A stretch of DNA of 64,000 nucleotides from Clostridium pasteurianum (GCF_001705235.1 NZ_MCGV01000001.1:1736001-1800000), one strand, 5' to 3'. Shown: positions 8,736-18,226, counted from the stretch's first letter. Numbers and translations: made by a program. Notes: generated from the letters alone by a model not told the origin.

Positions 8736-9611
8736 ATGTCTGAAGATACTAAAATAAAAATCACAAAGCAAACCACTTTAAACGTACTTTATACAATACT
8801 CGGCTGTTTCCTTTCTTCTATTGGTCTAAATCTTTTTCTTGTTCATGCGCACCTTTTAAGTCCTGGTGTATCTGGTATAGCACTTATACTTCAATATTTA
8901 TTTAAAATACCTGCTGGTATATCATATTTACTAATGAATCTACCACTCTTTCTTTTAAGCTATAAAGTAATGGGAAAAAGATTTACTATAATGACTGTTC
9001 TTGGAACCCTTACATTCTCCATTGCTTTTAATTTAACCGCACCATTCAAAAATTTATTAAGTATAAATGATCCTATTCTTTTATGTGTATATGGCGGAGT
9101 TTTAAATGGACTTGGTACTGGTATAGTTTTAAGCAACTATGGTTCCATGGGAGGTCTTGATATTGTTGCCGCAGCAATTAAAAAGAAACATGAGAATTTT
9201 GAATTTGGAACAAGTTCCTTTGTAATAAACATAGTCATTATTACTTTTGGAGCAATTTTCTTCGGAATTTCAAGTGCCTTATATACCCTTTTTTCTATTT
9301 ACATAGCTTATTTTATAACAGATAAGGTTTTGATTGGTTTTAACAAGCAAAAACTCGTTATGATAATAACAAATAAAGAAGAAGAGCTAAGCGTTAATAT
9401 AATGAAACACGTAAATAGAGGAGTGACATTTCTATATGGTGAAGGTGCTTACACTAAAATAGATAAAAAAGTTTTATACTGTGTTGTTACAACTCAACAG
9501 CTCCCACTGCTAAAAAGAATAGTAAGAAATACAGATGAATCTTCATTCATGTCTATACTTGATATTTCTGAGGTTCATGGTAATGGCTTTAAAGGAAATG
9601 TCTTTAGCTAA
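8736..9611 (+). CDS. YitT family membrane protein
   Basis: A 291-residue YitT/DUF161 protein: five or six N-terminal membrane segments (to about residue 185), then a soluble C-terminal DUF2179 domain (about 200-285, with FLYGEGAYT and V-V-T-T-Q-Q-L). Typical motifs are GLNLFLVHAHLLSPGVSGIA and NYGSMGGLDIVA. The family is widespread in Firmicutes; its transport or sensing role is not settled. The ATG at 8736 follows GAGGTG; a GTG at 8727 overlaps that site and is less likely. A long palindromic repeat begins right after the stop. Confidence 0.9.
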   Translation: MSEDTKIKITKQTTLNVLYTILGCFLSSIGLNLFLVHAHLLSPGVSGIALILQYLFKIPAGISYLLMNLPLFLLSYKVMGKRFTIMTVLGTLTFSIAFNLTAPFKNLLSINDPILLCVYGGVLNGLGTGIVLSNYGSMGGLDIVAAAIKKKHENFEFGTSSFVINIVIITFGAIFFGISSALYTLFSIYIAYFITDKVLIGFNKQKLVMIITNKEEELSVNIMKHVNRGVTFLYGEGAYTKIDKKVLYCVVTTQQLPLLKRIVRNTDESSFMSILDISEVHGNGFKGNVFS

Positions 9612-9802
9612 AATTGAGTAGCAGTACTGAGGGAACATTAAAAAAATGCTATAAATCTAAGGTAAAAAAATCGTGAAATACTAAGAGTTTTGAATAACTC
9701 ACTAACGTTCAAACAAATTCAAAACTCTAAGTATTTTACGATTTTTTTACCAAGATTTATTAGCATTTTTTTAAATAGTTCCCTCAGCACTGTTACCCAA
9801 TT
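9612..9802. repeat. Long palindromic repeat, copy 1
   Basis: An imperfect palindrome of about 190 bases starting at the YitT-family stop codon. The arms carry GTAGCAGTACTGAGGGAAC and its near complement, an A-rich stretch, AAATCTAAGGTAAAAAAATC, and an inner arm AGAGTTTTGAAT. The centre reads AACTCACTAACGTTCAAAC. The same arm order and centre occur at 13346-13525, 13553-13736 and, inverted, 34842-34987. No open frame is inside. Confidence 0.85.
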
Positions 9803-9887
9803 TAAAGGGTAAATCAAGGAAAAAATTCCTCCGTTCCTACGGAATTTTAGAATGCCACAGAATCACAAGTGTATCAATGCCAATATT

Positions 9888-10041
9888 TTAGACACAAAAG
9901 GTATAACTTTTTATGCCATTATTTTTGATAGCTCTCCACCTTTCCAAAAAAGTTGTATATCCAATACTTCCATGTAATCTTCTATTATCACCAAGCTTCT
10001 ATGTATTCCAATATTGTGAAACGTGCAGTTTTATAATCAAA
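9888..10041 (-). pseudogene. Remnant of an IS3-family transposase (orfB C-terminus)
   Basis: Read on the minus strand, FDYKTARFTILEYIEAW is followed, after a one-base frameshift, by DNRRLHGSIGYTT and about 20 further residues to a stop. The pattern E-x-W-x-N-x-R-[RK]-L-H-x-S-[IL]-G-Y-x-T is the usual C-terminus of IS150-type IS3 integrase subunits. The catalytic D-D-E core upstream is gone or unrecognisable, and no terminal repeats can be paired. This is a dead fragment, next to a palindromic repeat and a broken gene. The 220 bases up to 10264 hold nothing I can name. Confidence 0.7.
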
Positions 10042-10264
10042 ATAATGTCTAAACTACTATTGCCCACTTTGAACATGCCTGCAATATATTATAGTTATGG
10101 TTGTCAAACCCGTTCCTGTTTTATATTGAATTTTTCCTTTTTTCTACTATAGATATAAGCTTTCAGGAACCACATGTAAAATCTATGATATTCTAAATAT
10201 AAAAATATCTCATCGAATTTCATCAACACGGCTATAATTAAAAACAAAAAATACCTGCTACCAT

Positions 10265-11239
10265 TTAATATTTATTATTTAAGTTAGAAGGTTTTGTTTC
10301 TGCCCATTTAAGAAAATCTTTTGTCCTCTTTTTCCACAATGCTTCTTCATTTTCTAATACATATTACTACTTCTCGATTATATTCATCTAGTGTATGCTT
10401 AAACACTGCTTTCCCTTTAATCCAATCAGTTTCTATATCCCTTTTAAATACAGATTTTCTATATCTTAATGTATCCAATGAATTTTGTAATAATTCCCTT
10501 ATGCAAATTGATGAAGATTCATATAAACTATCAGTCATTAATAGTTTTACAATTTCATCTCTAGATAACGAAAACCCTAAATCATGTGCTCGTGCTAATT
10601 CACTATCTATCCAATCCATAAATTGCAATGGAACTCTTTGATAAATGGGATGAATGCATTTCATGTCGTATCGTATAAGTTCTGGAATAATTTGAGCATA
10701 TATATTTTTTTGATTCTTCACCATGATTTATCCTAATATAATCTGTTAACAATGCACTTCGTAATTCATTATATAATTGCATACATCTTTCTCTTGCATC
10801 ATCACTAACATTTAAGTCACTAATTCTTTGTTTTATATCTGAAAAATTATGATGATTTAATATCCAATTTTCCTTAAACAATTTAAAGTTATCATCATGC
10901 TTTAATTCTTTCATCTTCTCTTCATCAAGTACCATTCCTTGATCATGAAAAAAAGCTGATAATATTAACAATGAAATTTCAGCTGGATTAAGTTCATTTA
11001 TAACATCCTCTGATACTAAGTAAGTCATAATCTCTGTAACATTAAGTAAATGTACTTCGTCATGAAGAGTATATTGTGTATGTAATTGTCTAAAGCCTTT
11101 CATTCTCTTCACTGCATCATCACAAATTTGCTCTATTATTTGCTAACTTTTCTGCCTCAACGCCTTCTGCTCCTGTAAACCCATTTTTCAATTTCTTCCA
11201 TAAGGTAGTATCTCTTATAGTATTTAATTGTAAAAACAT
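10265..11239 (-). pseudogene. Broken HD-domain / GHKL ATPase gene
   Basis: Pieces of one gene lie in order but in different frames. An ATG at 11239 opens MFLQLNTIRDTTLWKKLKNG, then a one-base shift near residue 36 leads into an HD-type segment (LHTQYTLHDEVHLLNV, LSAFFHDQGM). A second shift near 10690 leads to the start of a GHKL ATPase domain (IRELLQNSLDTLRYRK). Most of the ATPase is deleted, and a C-terminal tail EEALWKKRTKDFLKWAE ends at 10265. Intact relatives are long HD plus Hsp90-like ATPase proteins of unclear, possibly defence or stress, function. Two shifts and a deletion make it non-functional. Confidence 0.75.
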
Positions 11240-11633
11240 ACTAATTTTCACCTTCTACATAACAGTTAATTTATCTATGTATACATAGTACCATATTTTA
11301 CAATTTGTAATATAATAAAATAGATTTATACAAAAGCCTTAAACTTATTTTATATTTACACAAATTAAGTTTTGATCTAAAAAAATAGAATTCCATCATT
11401 TAGAATCCCATTTTTTAATATTTGTAATTTTTTAGTTTATAACACATTAACTTTTCATATACTTAATTTTATTGAAACTCTTCTAATTTATCTTCAATAG
11501 GTTTTTCGTTATTAAAAGCTTAACTCTATATAAGCTTTTAATTGAGATTTTCCACAGCGTCAGCGGAAGAAAATCTTCCTTGCCTTTACTCTCTGTGAAG
11601 TAACAGTATTTTAAGAACTGTTTCAAAATACTG
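11240..11633. other. Intergenic region with palindromes and repeat fragments
   Basis: About 390 bases without a gene. It contains a 14-bp perfect palindrome CTATGTATACATAG (11275-11288) in the upstream region of the broken HD gene, perhaps its old operator, and a hairpin ATTAAAAGCTTA/TAAGCTTTTAAT (11511-11542). Two repeat-family pieces, listed separately, fill the end next to the AraC-type gene. Confidence 0.6.
11546..11575 (+). repeat. 30-base dispersed repeat, copy A
   Basis: A 30-base unit with ends GATTTTC and GAAAATC and a conserved middle (AGCGTCAGCGGAA). Two others of exactly the same length occur at 13758-13787 (opposite strand) and 25675-25704. Variable positions are few, and the complementary ends form a small hairpin. 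Confidence 0.75.
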
Positions 11634-11642
11634 TTACTTCAC
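11595..11642. repeat. Short palindrome, apparent deleted copy of the long repeat
   Basis: An 18-bp inverted repeat (GTGAAGTAACAGTATTTT and its complement) around 12 unpaired bases. The arms match the outer ends of the long repeats at 13346-13525, 13553-13736 and near 35000. The stop codon of the AraC-type gene lies inside the left-hand arm, so the element also provides that gene's end. Confidence 0.7.
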
Positions 11643-12503
11643 ACCTTTTTCAATTACAGGTATCCAAATTTCACTTTTATAATCATCTGCACTCATGTCA
11701 CCTGATAAATAAATTTCAAATTCAGGACCGTCTGCATGCTCATATTTAGTAGCAGGAAACCATTCGGAAAAAATTCTTCTATAAAGTTTATGCATGGCAT
11801 CTGGCATTGGTCCAACACATTCAAAAACTGCAAAAGATAACTCTGGTATTTCTATAACACTATAATTGTCAATACCTTTAAGCTTATCCCCTTCCACTGC
11901 TATGCCATAGTCAAAATCTTGTGTCTCATCATTAAAATTTAATGAAACTCCCATAACACCAAGACTACCCCGATTTTTCTGTATGATATCATACTGACCA
12001 TTTTTGCAGATTTCATTCCAAAACTTAGGTATCTTTTTAAAACTTTCCTCATTTTTACTGTTAAAATGCCTCAATATCCCTGAAATTTTAAAACTTTTTC
12101 TGGCTTCGATTTTATAATTCATTTTTTCTTCTCCCTTTACAGTTATTTGAAAGGACAACGGTGGGATAGCCTTAAGAACTTTTCTATTTTTTCTAGCGTC
12201 AGACGGGGAAATTCCATGTAACCTTTTAAATGCTTTTGTAAATGCTTCTGGTGTCTCATATCCATACTTATACGCTATATCTATTATTTTGAGCTTACTA
12301 GAAATCACATCTCTAGCTGAAAGTGACAATCTTCTTTCACGTATATAATCGCTAGCAGTTATACCCGTTAAAATTTTAAATGTTCTAAGGAAATGAAATT
12401 TTGACATATGAGCTACCTTTGCTATATCACTAGAATCAATATCCTTTTCAATATTATCTTCGATATAAAAAAGTGCATTATTCATATCACCTATCCAGTT
12501 CAT
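11634..12503 (-). CDS. AraC-type regulator with GyrI-like effector domain
   Basis: A 289-residue transcription factor. Residues 1-105 hold two helix-turn-helix motifs of the AraC family (IAKVAHMSKFHFLRTFK and IAYKYGYETPEAFTKAFKR, then H-G-I-S-P-S). Residues 125-289 form a GyrI-like small-molecule binding domain (KARKSFKISGI..., ending DMSADDYKSEIWIPV). This layout resembles Rob/BmrR-type drug- or stress-responsive activators. The start at 12503 follows AAAGGAAGATGG. The target is unknown; the divergent ECF-S-like gene 300 bases away is a candidate. The ~300-base gap holds no clear motif. Confidence 0.92.
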   Translation of the reverse strand: MNWIGDMNNALFYIEDNIEKDIDSSDIAKVAHMSKFHFLRTFKILTGITASDYIRERRLSLSARDVISSKLKIIDIAYKYGYETPEAFTKAFKRLHGISPSDARKNRKVLKAIPPLSFQITVKGEEKMNYKIEARKSFKISGILRHFNSKNEESFKKIPKFWNEICKNGQYDIIQKNRGSLGVMGVSLNFNDETQDFDYGIAVEGDKLKGIDNYSVIEIPELSFAVFECVGPMPDAMHKLYRRIFSEWFPATKYEHADGPEFEIYLSGDMSADDYKSEIWIPVIEKGVK

Positions 12504-12801
12504 TTACCATCTTCCTTTCAAGATAATTATAGAAGCCAAACCATTATTAATCCTGTCTTATATTGCTTTATACTGATAGGCTAGCTATTCATATAATAAA
12601 TTATTACATAGTCTAGCAACAAATTCTAGAGAACATATACTTCTCCAAAATTAAAATACATTTATCATCAAATCAATTTAAGTTATATTTGTAAACACAT
12701 TATAGTATTATATATTTGAAAATGTTTGATTAACTGTTATAATTGTTAGTGGACTTAATCAATGATATTGATTCTCAAATAATACCATAGGAGGTTTAAT
12801 A

Positions 12802-13347
12802 ATGAAACAAAACACTAAAAATTTAGTACGAGCTGCCTTACTGCTCGCAATCGCAATTGTATTTCAATTTATAGGTAAGAGTTTTCCGGATAGCCAAGTT
12901 TTTGTTGGTCCAGCTGTAAATGCTATTTTAATTTTAGCCGCTTTTATCGCAGGTACTGGATACGGAATAATGGTTGGTGTATTTACTCCCCTACTGGCTT
13001 TTGTACTTGGTCAGCTTAATCCAATACTTGGACCATTTATACCTTTTATAATGATTGGAAATGCTTTATATGTACTTTGCTTTGGCTTACTTAAGAATAA
13101 AAATATAATATTCAGTTATATAGGTATTATAATTGCTTCTATTGTAAAATTCTTATTCTTAGATTTATCGGCTACAAAAGTAGTTAAAATGCTACACATA
13201 GGACCCTCAGGTCAAAAAGGACAAATGTTCAATAAAATTCTCCTAAAATCTATGACTACGCCTCAACTTATAACAGCCTTAATAGGTGGAATTATCGCTG
13301 TTATTATAATAACTATATTAAGAAAAAACAAATCCCTAGATGCTTAG
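12802..13347 (+). CDS. ECF-type transporter S-component-like membrane protein
   Basis: A 181-residue protein with five or six membrane segments and an N-terminal K-x-L-V-R-A-A-L-L-L-A-I motif, which resembles the AxxxA helix by which ECF vitamin-transporter S components contact the T subunit. Length and hydrophobicity fit an S component. The T and A subunits are not nearby, as is normal for group II systems that share one module. The substrate cannot be told from sequence, and I saw no riboswitch upstream. The start follows GGAGG. The stop codon (TAG) overlaps the first bases of a long palindromic repeat. Confidence 0.7.
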   Translation: MKQNTKNLVRAALLLAIAIVFQFIGKSFPDSQVFVGPAVNAILILAAFIAGTGYGIMVGVFTPLLAFVLGQLNPILGPFIPFIMIGNALYVLCFGLLKNKNIIFSYIGIIIASIVKFLFLDLSATKVVKMLHIGPSGQKGQMFNKILLKSMTTPQLITALIGGIIAVIIITILRKNKSLDA

Positions 13348-13525
13348 GAACAGTATTTTGAAACATTAAATAAAGCTCATAAGACTAAGCCCCAAATAAT
13401 GAAAATACTAAGATATTTTAATAACTCGCCTATCGGCTCAAACAAATTAAAATATCTAAGTCTTTTCATTATTTATGGCAAAGTCTTATTGAGTTTTATT
13501 TAAACAGTTTCCCAATACTGTTCCT
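13346..13525. repeat. Long palindromic repeat, copy 2
   Basis: An imperfect palindrome of 180 bases. Ends are AGGAACAGTATTTTGAAAC and its near complement; inner arms are GAAAATACTAAGATATTTTA and partner. The centre has AATAACTCGCC... CTCAAACAAATT. It is the closest match to copy 4. It begins within the stop codon of the preceding gene. Confidence 0.85.
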
Positions 13526-13552
13526 TCGCATAGAGAGTAAAAGCAAGGTTGT

Positions 13553-13736
13553 GAAGTAACAATGCTTCATCACATTAAAAAAATCCTATAAATCTAAGAT
13601 AAAAAAGTCGTAAAATCCTAAGATACTTCAATAACTCACTAACGTTCAGGCAAATTGAAATATCTAAGTATTTTACGATTTTTTCATCAAGATTTATTAG
13701 AATTTTTTTAAATCGTTCCTTCAGCATTGTTACTTC
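13553..13736. repeat. Long palindromic repeat, copy 3
   Basis: An imperfect palindrome of 184 bases with ends GAAGTAACAATGC and GCATTGTTACTTC. Inner sequence AAATCTAAGATAAAAAAGTC and the centre AACTCACTAACGTTCAGGC match copy 1 closely. It is separated from copy 2 by 27 bases that include AGAGAGTAAAAGCAAGG, a string also present in complement near 11577-11594. Confidence 0.85.
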
Positions 13737-13757
13737 GCTTAAAATAAAAGCAAGGAA

Positions 13758-13787
13758 GATTTTCTTCCCCTAACGCTACCGAAAATC
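13758..13787 (-). repeat. 30-base dispersed repeat, copy B
   Basis: The same 30-base unit as 11546-11575, on the opposite strand: ends GATTTTC and GAAAATC, middle GTAGCGTTAGGGGAA. It lies 20 bases beyond palindromic copy 3 and 14 bases from the CPBP gene stop. Confidence 0.75.
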
Positions 13788-13800
13788 TAAATTACAAAAT

Positions 13801-14631
13801 TCAGTAGGCACAAAAATTTTTCCCTTGTTTTACTCCAAGCACAATCAAAATGCATACTAAAAGAACAAGAGTTACTACAAGACCACCTTCTGGACCCACT
13901 AACCCTCCATTAATAATATTATTTTTAATAAATTTTACACTGTACATTCCTTTGACAACTATGCCGCTATCAGGTAGTCCCCATATGTTTCCCTCAAAGT
14001 AGTCCCACATAGCATGAAAACCTATGGAAAACCATATACTAAACTTCAATGCCATATATGAAAAAAGGATTCCAACTAAAACTACGTTTACAAAAAATAA
14101 CGGTGCTACATTAGGATTTAGTGAATGAACAACCGAAAATAATACGGATGATATAATTATGGCCTTTAAATTCCCATTTCTTTCACTTATGCTTTTAAGA
14201 CAGTACCCTCTAAAAAATGTCTCTTCTGCAAATCCAACCATAATAAAAAGTACTAAATCACTTAATAACTTAGCATTTAAATTTGGTTTAAGTATATTCC
14301 CCAAAATTGAAACATTACCCACCGCTAAAAGCATAATAAAAACAATACTCATGGAAATTGCTCCTAAAATTAATCCAATTATAAAATGCCTAAGCGATTC
14401 TTTTCCACTTGTAAATCCCATCTTGTAAAGTGGCTTCTTTTCTCCAAACTTCCATATTAAAATCGGAACTAAAATAAACAAGACTTCCTGAACATACAAA
14501 CTACTAGTACGATTGAAAGCTACTATCTGATATAGAATACTTAGTACAATAATAATTGCAAAACAAATAGCAACTTTATATCCACTTTTAAGTTTCGAAT
14601 ATCTTTGCCACAATGGCTCTTTAGAAGTCAT
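13801..14631 (-). CDS. CPBP family intramembrane metalloprotease
   Basis: A 276-residue membrane protein with about seven or eight segments. It has all CPBP/Abi family motifs: AEETFFRGYCL (EExxxR), SVVHSLNP (His), and GFHAMWDY (H-x-x-x-D/N type). These proteins are related to CAAX prenyl proteases; in Firmicutes they are often linked to bacteriocin maturation or immunity. No bacteriocin gene is adjacent. The ATG at 14631 follows GGAGGTG. It is separated from the sucrose operon by a terminator, so it is its own unit. Confidence 0.88.
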   Translation of the reverse strand: MTSKEPLWQRYSKLKSGYKVAICFAIIIVLSILYQIVAFNRTSSLYVQEVLFILVPILIWKFGEKKPLYKMGFTSGKESLRHFIIGLILGAISMSIVFIMLLAVGNVSILGNILKPNLNAKLLSDLVLFIMVGFAEETFFRGYCLKSISERNGNLKAIIISSVLFSVVHSLNPNVAPLFFVNVVLVGILFSYMALKFSIWFSIGFHAMWDYFEGNIWGLPDSGIVVKGMYSVKFIKNNIINGGLVGPEGGLVVTLVLLVCILIVLGVKQGKNFCAY

Positions 14632-14667
14632 TTGCTACACCTCCATACATAATTATAGCATTAATGT

Positions 14668-14704
14668 AAAAATTCGTGAGAAGTAATATGCTTCTCACGA
14701 ATTT
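14668..14704 (-). terminator. Terminator of the sucrose operon
   Basis: Stem AAATTCGTGAGAAG / CTTCTCACGAATTT with a 7-base loop and T-rich sequence following on the minus strand, just beyond the scrB stop. Confidence 0.85.
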
Positions 14705-14728
14705 CCGATCTTTTATAATTGTATTCAT

Positions 14729-16195
14729 TTAAATTTTCCAAAATTCCATATTTAATTTTACTTCTCCACTTTTAGCAAAGAAAATTATATCTTCACTTCC
14801 CTCATGTGGATAAATTCTTGAAGTGAAAGTTTCTTCTCCTTCATTTACAAATATCTCAACAGATGATTTATCCATAAATATATGAAGCCTTAATTTCCCA
14901 TTATCTTCAATGCAACATTTTCTAACACCTGTTTCATGAAAGCCATCCTTACTTCTATCCAAAATGAGTTTTTCTTCTATAACATTATAATAAATCAAAG
15001 TATCTTCTTGTCTATTCTTGCTGCATCTTAACTTCACTCCAAAACTTTGAACATCCCCATAAGAAAAATCACACAGGAGTTCATAGCTGTCTCCTTTTAC
15101 ATTTTCAAACTGTTCTTGAGCATTATTTAAAACTATATCATCAAAGCTTATTTTCTCTTTTCTTAAAAGTTTCATCTCTTCTACAGGACTTTGAATTATC
15201 TTGTCACCTTTAAGCTTAAGTTCTCTAGCAATAGTTAAGCAGTGAAGCCAACGGTTTTTAATAGTCGGGCTGTTTTCTTCATCAGGAAGGCCCATCCATC
15301 CAACCATAAGTATTCTACCTTTGCTATCTTTAGTTACTTGAGGTGCATAAAATTCAAATCCCCTATCAATTTCATTAAAACTCCCATAACTTAATTTACC
15401 TGTATTATAATCTAAATTTCCCACTAAATATCCACACTGATATATGTTATTATAAAGATTCCCTTTAGCTTCAACACCTTGTGGGCAAAATAAAAGTATA
15501 TCTTTATTCCCTATACTAAATAAATTTGGACATTCCCACATATATCCTAAAAAACTCAAATCGTTCAAATTAGAGCCTGCTACCTCTCCAATTTTATCCC
15601 ACGAATACAAATCCTTAGATTTGTATATTATTGCAGTCCCCTTCTCTGATTCCGTTTGAGCTCCAAGTACCATATACCACAAATCGTCATGCTTCCATAA
15701 TTTCGGATCTCTAAAATGCCTCGTATATCCCTTTGGCTGATTATTTATAATTGGATTTTTTTCATCTTTGACAAAATTCATGCCATCTACTGTCTTAGCC
15801 AAGCATTGATATGTTTCTCTATTTCCATCTGAATCCTTTACATTTCCCGTATACATTAAAGTAAATGTTCCATTATTATTTACAGCACTTCCAGAATAAC
15901 AACCATGACTATCATACCAATCAATAGGCGCCAAGGCAGCGGGCAGCTTCTTCCAGTTTACTAAGTCTTTACTTTTAACATGCCCCCAGCATACTTTTTT
16001 AGGCTCAGGATAAACTGGATTATACTGATAAAACAAATGATACTCATTATTAAACTCAATAAACCCATTGGGATCATTCATAAAGCCAACTGGCGGCATC
16101 AGGTGATAATTTTGTCTGTAATAATCATCCTGCACTTCTTTTTCATATTTACTTTCAGTTTTTTTAACTAAATCTAAAAACTCCTTATTATTCAT
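14729..16195 (-). CDS. scrB: Sucrose-6-phosphate hydrolase (GH32)
   Basis: Hydrolyses the sucrose 6-phosphate made by the PTS to glucose 6-phosphate and fructose. The 488-residue length is typical. GH32 motifs are visible: the nucleophile in PVGFMNDPNG, RDPKLW (transition-state Asp), and WECPNLF with the acid/base Glu, followed by a C-terminal beta-sandwich domain. A 153-base gap with a long hairpin separates it from scrA, and TTGAAG-N18-TATAAA in the gap could be an internal promoter. In C. acetobutylicum a fructokinase gene (scrK) is known between these genes; here it is absent. Confidence 0.96.
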   Translation of the reverse strand: MNNKEFLDLVKKTESKYEKEVQDDYYRQNYHLMPPVGFMNDPNGFIEFNNEYHLFYQYNPVYPEPKKVCWGHVKSKDLVNWKKLPAALAPIDWYDSHGCYSGSAVNNNGTFTLMYTGNVKDSDGNRETYQCLAKTVDGMNFVKDEKNPIINNQPKGYTRHFRDPKLWKHDDLWYMVLGAQTESEKGTAIIYKSKDLYSWDKIGEVAGSNLNDLSFLGYMWECPNLFSIGNKDILLFCPQGVEAKGNLYNNIYQCGYLVGNLDYNTGKLSYGSFNEIDRGFEFYAPQVTKDSKGRILMVGWMGLPDEENSPTIKNRWLHCLTIARELKLKGDKIIQSPVEEMKLLRKEKISFDDIVLNNAQEQFENVKGDSYELLCDFSYGDVQSFGVKLRCSKNRQEDTLIYYNVIEEKLILDRSKDGFHETGVRKCCIEDNGKLRLHIFMDKSSVEIFVNEGEETFTSRIYPHEGSEDIIFFAKSGEVKLNMEFWKI

Positions 16196-16299
16196 ACAAT
16201 CACCAACTAAACTTTTTATATTTATATATGTTTATTGTCTTCAATATTTGATCTTACTACACTTTATATTATCATAATTTATTTTAATATAATATAAGA

Positions 16300-16338
16300 C
16301 TGCTCAAAGTTTCTTAAATTACAAGAACCTTTGAGCAG
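16300..16338 (-). terminator. Intercistronic hairpin between scrA and scrB
   Basis: A 16-bp stem with one mismatch (CTGCTCAAAGGTTCTT on the minus strand) and a 7-base loop, 11 bases beyond the scrA stop. The T-run that follows is weak (TCTTATATT), so it may be a partial terminator or an RNA-stabilising hairpin. Confidence 0.6.
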
Positions 16339-16348
16339 CATAGTAATA

Positions 16349-18226
16349 TTAAAGTCCTACTTTCACTAAATCCTCACCATTTTTAACTTCTCCGGTCTTT
16401 TCTGTCTCTACAAAACTCATGTCATCTGAATTAGTAACTATAACCATAGTAATTGGAGATACCGCTTTTTCCCTTACGAGTTCAAGATTAAATTCAACTA
16501 ACTTTTGTCCTTTTTTAACTACATCACCATCTTCTACAAAACCCTCAAAACCTTCTCCGTTCATTTTAACTGTATCTATTCCTATGTGAACCAAAATTTC
16601 CAGTCCACTCTCTGTTTTTATTGCAATAGCATGTTTAGTTTCAAATAAGTGCACTACAGTTCCATCTACTGGTGAAACAACTACTCCATCCTTTGGATCA
16701 ACTGCAGCTCCATTTCCAAGAAGTTTGTCTGCAAAAGTTTGATCTGGAACATCTTCTAAAGGAATAACTTTACCATTAACTGGTGCTGCTAGTATTTCAG
16801 TTTCATTTGAAAGCTTATAACTTTTCTCATCAGTTTCATCTTCAGAAGTTTCATCTTCACCATTTTTCTTTATCCCAAGTAAAAAAGTTGTTCCAAAAGC
16901 TACTCCAAAAGCTATTATCATTCCTATTATATAATTAATCATAAAACCTGCTCTTACAATTGCTAAACCAGGTATTCCTGAAACTCCAATACCATTCATA
17001 GCTACTTTCATAAATACAACATATGCTCCTCCAAAAGCTCCTCCAATTGCACCAGCTATAAATGGTTTTGTATACTTTAAGTTAACACCAAAAATTGCTG
17101 GTTCAGTTATTCCAAGAAGACATGACAATGATGCTGTAGGTGCTATTGATTTAACTTTCTTGTCTCTTGTAATAAAATAAACTGCTATTGCTGCTCCACC
17201 TTGTGCTACATTTGACATAGACCATATTGGTAAAAGAAAGTTTTTGTGTATTGCTGGATTAGCTAAAAGTCCTGCTTCAACAGCCTGAAAACTGTGGTGT
17301 ATTCCTGTAATAACTATAAATGGATAAAGTCCTCCAAATACAAATCCTGCTACTGGACCTGCTGCATTGTATAGTGCTTGTAATCCAAAAGATAGTTCAT
17401 CTCCTAAGAACCTTCCAACTGGTCCTATTATCATCATTGCAAAAAAGCCACTTATCATTAATGTAAGAAACGGAGTTAATAATATATCTAACGCATTTGG
17501 AACTATTTTTCTAAGATTTCTTTCTACATGCCCCATAAACCATACCGAAATTAGTATAGGAAGAACTGTTCCTTGATATCCAACCATTCCAAGATGTAAT
17601 CCAAAAATTGAAATTGTCTTTGTTGCAGTTTCACCTAATGTCCATGCATTTTGAAGATCAGGATGAATCATTATTGCACCTAAAGCTGCTGCTAGAAATG
17701 GATTAGTATCAAATTCTCTTGCTGCACTGAACGCGATTATCATTGGTAAAAATTGAAATGCAGCATTTGAGAACATATTTAACATTATATAAATACCACT
17801 TTTATCATTTACTAAATGGAAATTTTGTAAAAGTCCTAAAACACCCATTAAAAGTCCACTTGCAACTATGGCTGGTATTATCGGTACAAATATATTTGAA
17901 AGCATTCGTGCAAATCTTTCGAATATATTCATTTTTGACATAGCTACTTTTTTATTATCACTTAAACTTGCTTCCTTTATATTTGTTCCTTCAATAAAAG
18001 CTGCATATACTTTATTAACTTTTCCTTGACCTATTATTATTTGGAGTTGCCCTGAATTTTTAAATGTCCCCTTAACATCGTCAATTTTTTCTATAGCTTT
18101 AATATTTGCTTTTTTATCATCATTTAAAACCAATCTAAGTCTAGTTGCACAGTGTGATGCACTTTTAATATTCTTTTCTCCTCCAAGTAAACTTAATATC
18201 TCTTTTGCCACTTTACTATAATCCAT
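16349..18226 (-). CDS. scrA: Sucrose-specific PTS enzyme IIBCA
   Basis: Takes up and phosphorylates sucrose at the membrane. The 625 residues hold an EIIB domain (phospho-Cys26 in SASHCATRLRL), an EIIC domain with about ten membrane segments (about 100-455), and a glucose-type EIIA domain (about 480-625) with the active His in EILVHIGIDTVKM and a second His in TVVHLFETKHAIAIK. Having all three domains makes it independent of a separate EIIA. It follows scrT and a RAT/terminator switch, so transcription depends on sucrose-triggered antitermination. Start: ATG 18226 after GGAGGAAAAA. Confidence 0.95.
   Translation of the reverse strand: MDYSKVAKEILSLLGGEKNIKSASHCATRLRLVLNDDKKANIKAIEKIDDVKGTFKNSGQLQIIIGQGKVNKVYAAFIEGTNIKEASLSDNKKVAMSKMNIFERFARMLSNIFVPIIPAIVASGLLMGVLGLLQNFHLVNDKSGIYIMLNMFSNAAFQFLPMIIAFSAAREFDTNPFLAAALGAIMIHPDLQNAWTLGETATKTISIFGLHLGMVGYQGTVLPILISVWFMGHVERNLRKIVPNALDILLTPFLTLMISGFFAMMIIGPVGRFLGDELSFGLQALYNAAGPVAGFVFGGLYPFIVITGIHHSFQAVEAGLLANPAIHKNFLLPIWSMSNVAQGGAAIAVYFITRDKKVKSIAPTASLSCLLGITEPAIFGVNLKYTKPFIAGAIGGAFGGAYVVFMKVAMNGIGVSGIPGLAIVRAGFMINYIIGMIIAFGVAFGTTFLLGIKKNGEDETSEDETDEKSYKLSNETEILAAPVNGKVIPLEDVPDQTFADKLLGNGAAVDPKDGVVVSPVDGTVVHLFETKHAIAIKTESGLEILVHIGIDTVKMNGEGFEGFVEDGDVVKKGQKLVEFNLELVREKAVSPITMVIVTNSDDMSFVETEKTGEVKNGEDLVKVGL

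Noticed and set aside
9913-10152. 79-residue plus-strand frame
   Set aside because: It is antisense to the IS3 transposase remnant, which gives a recognisable C-terminal motif on the other strand.
10321-10641. 106-residue plus-strand frame over the broken HD/GHKL gene
   Set aside because: It is the reverse complement of a pseudogene whose minus-strand pieces give a coherent protein; it has no ribosome site.
12504-12801. Possible riboswitch before the ECF-S-like gene
   Set aside because: I saw no aptamer consensus, no expression-platform hairpin, and the leader is short.
9612-13736. Possible CRISPR array
   Set aside because: The repeats are few, long and palindromic, without regular spacers of 30-40 bases, and have no cas genes nearby.
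13801-14631. Bacteriocin immunity gene of the lan cluster
   Set aside because: CPBP proteins can have that role, but it is 36 kb away in a separate transcription unit, with no link to the cluster.
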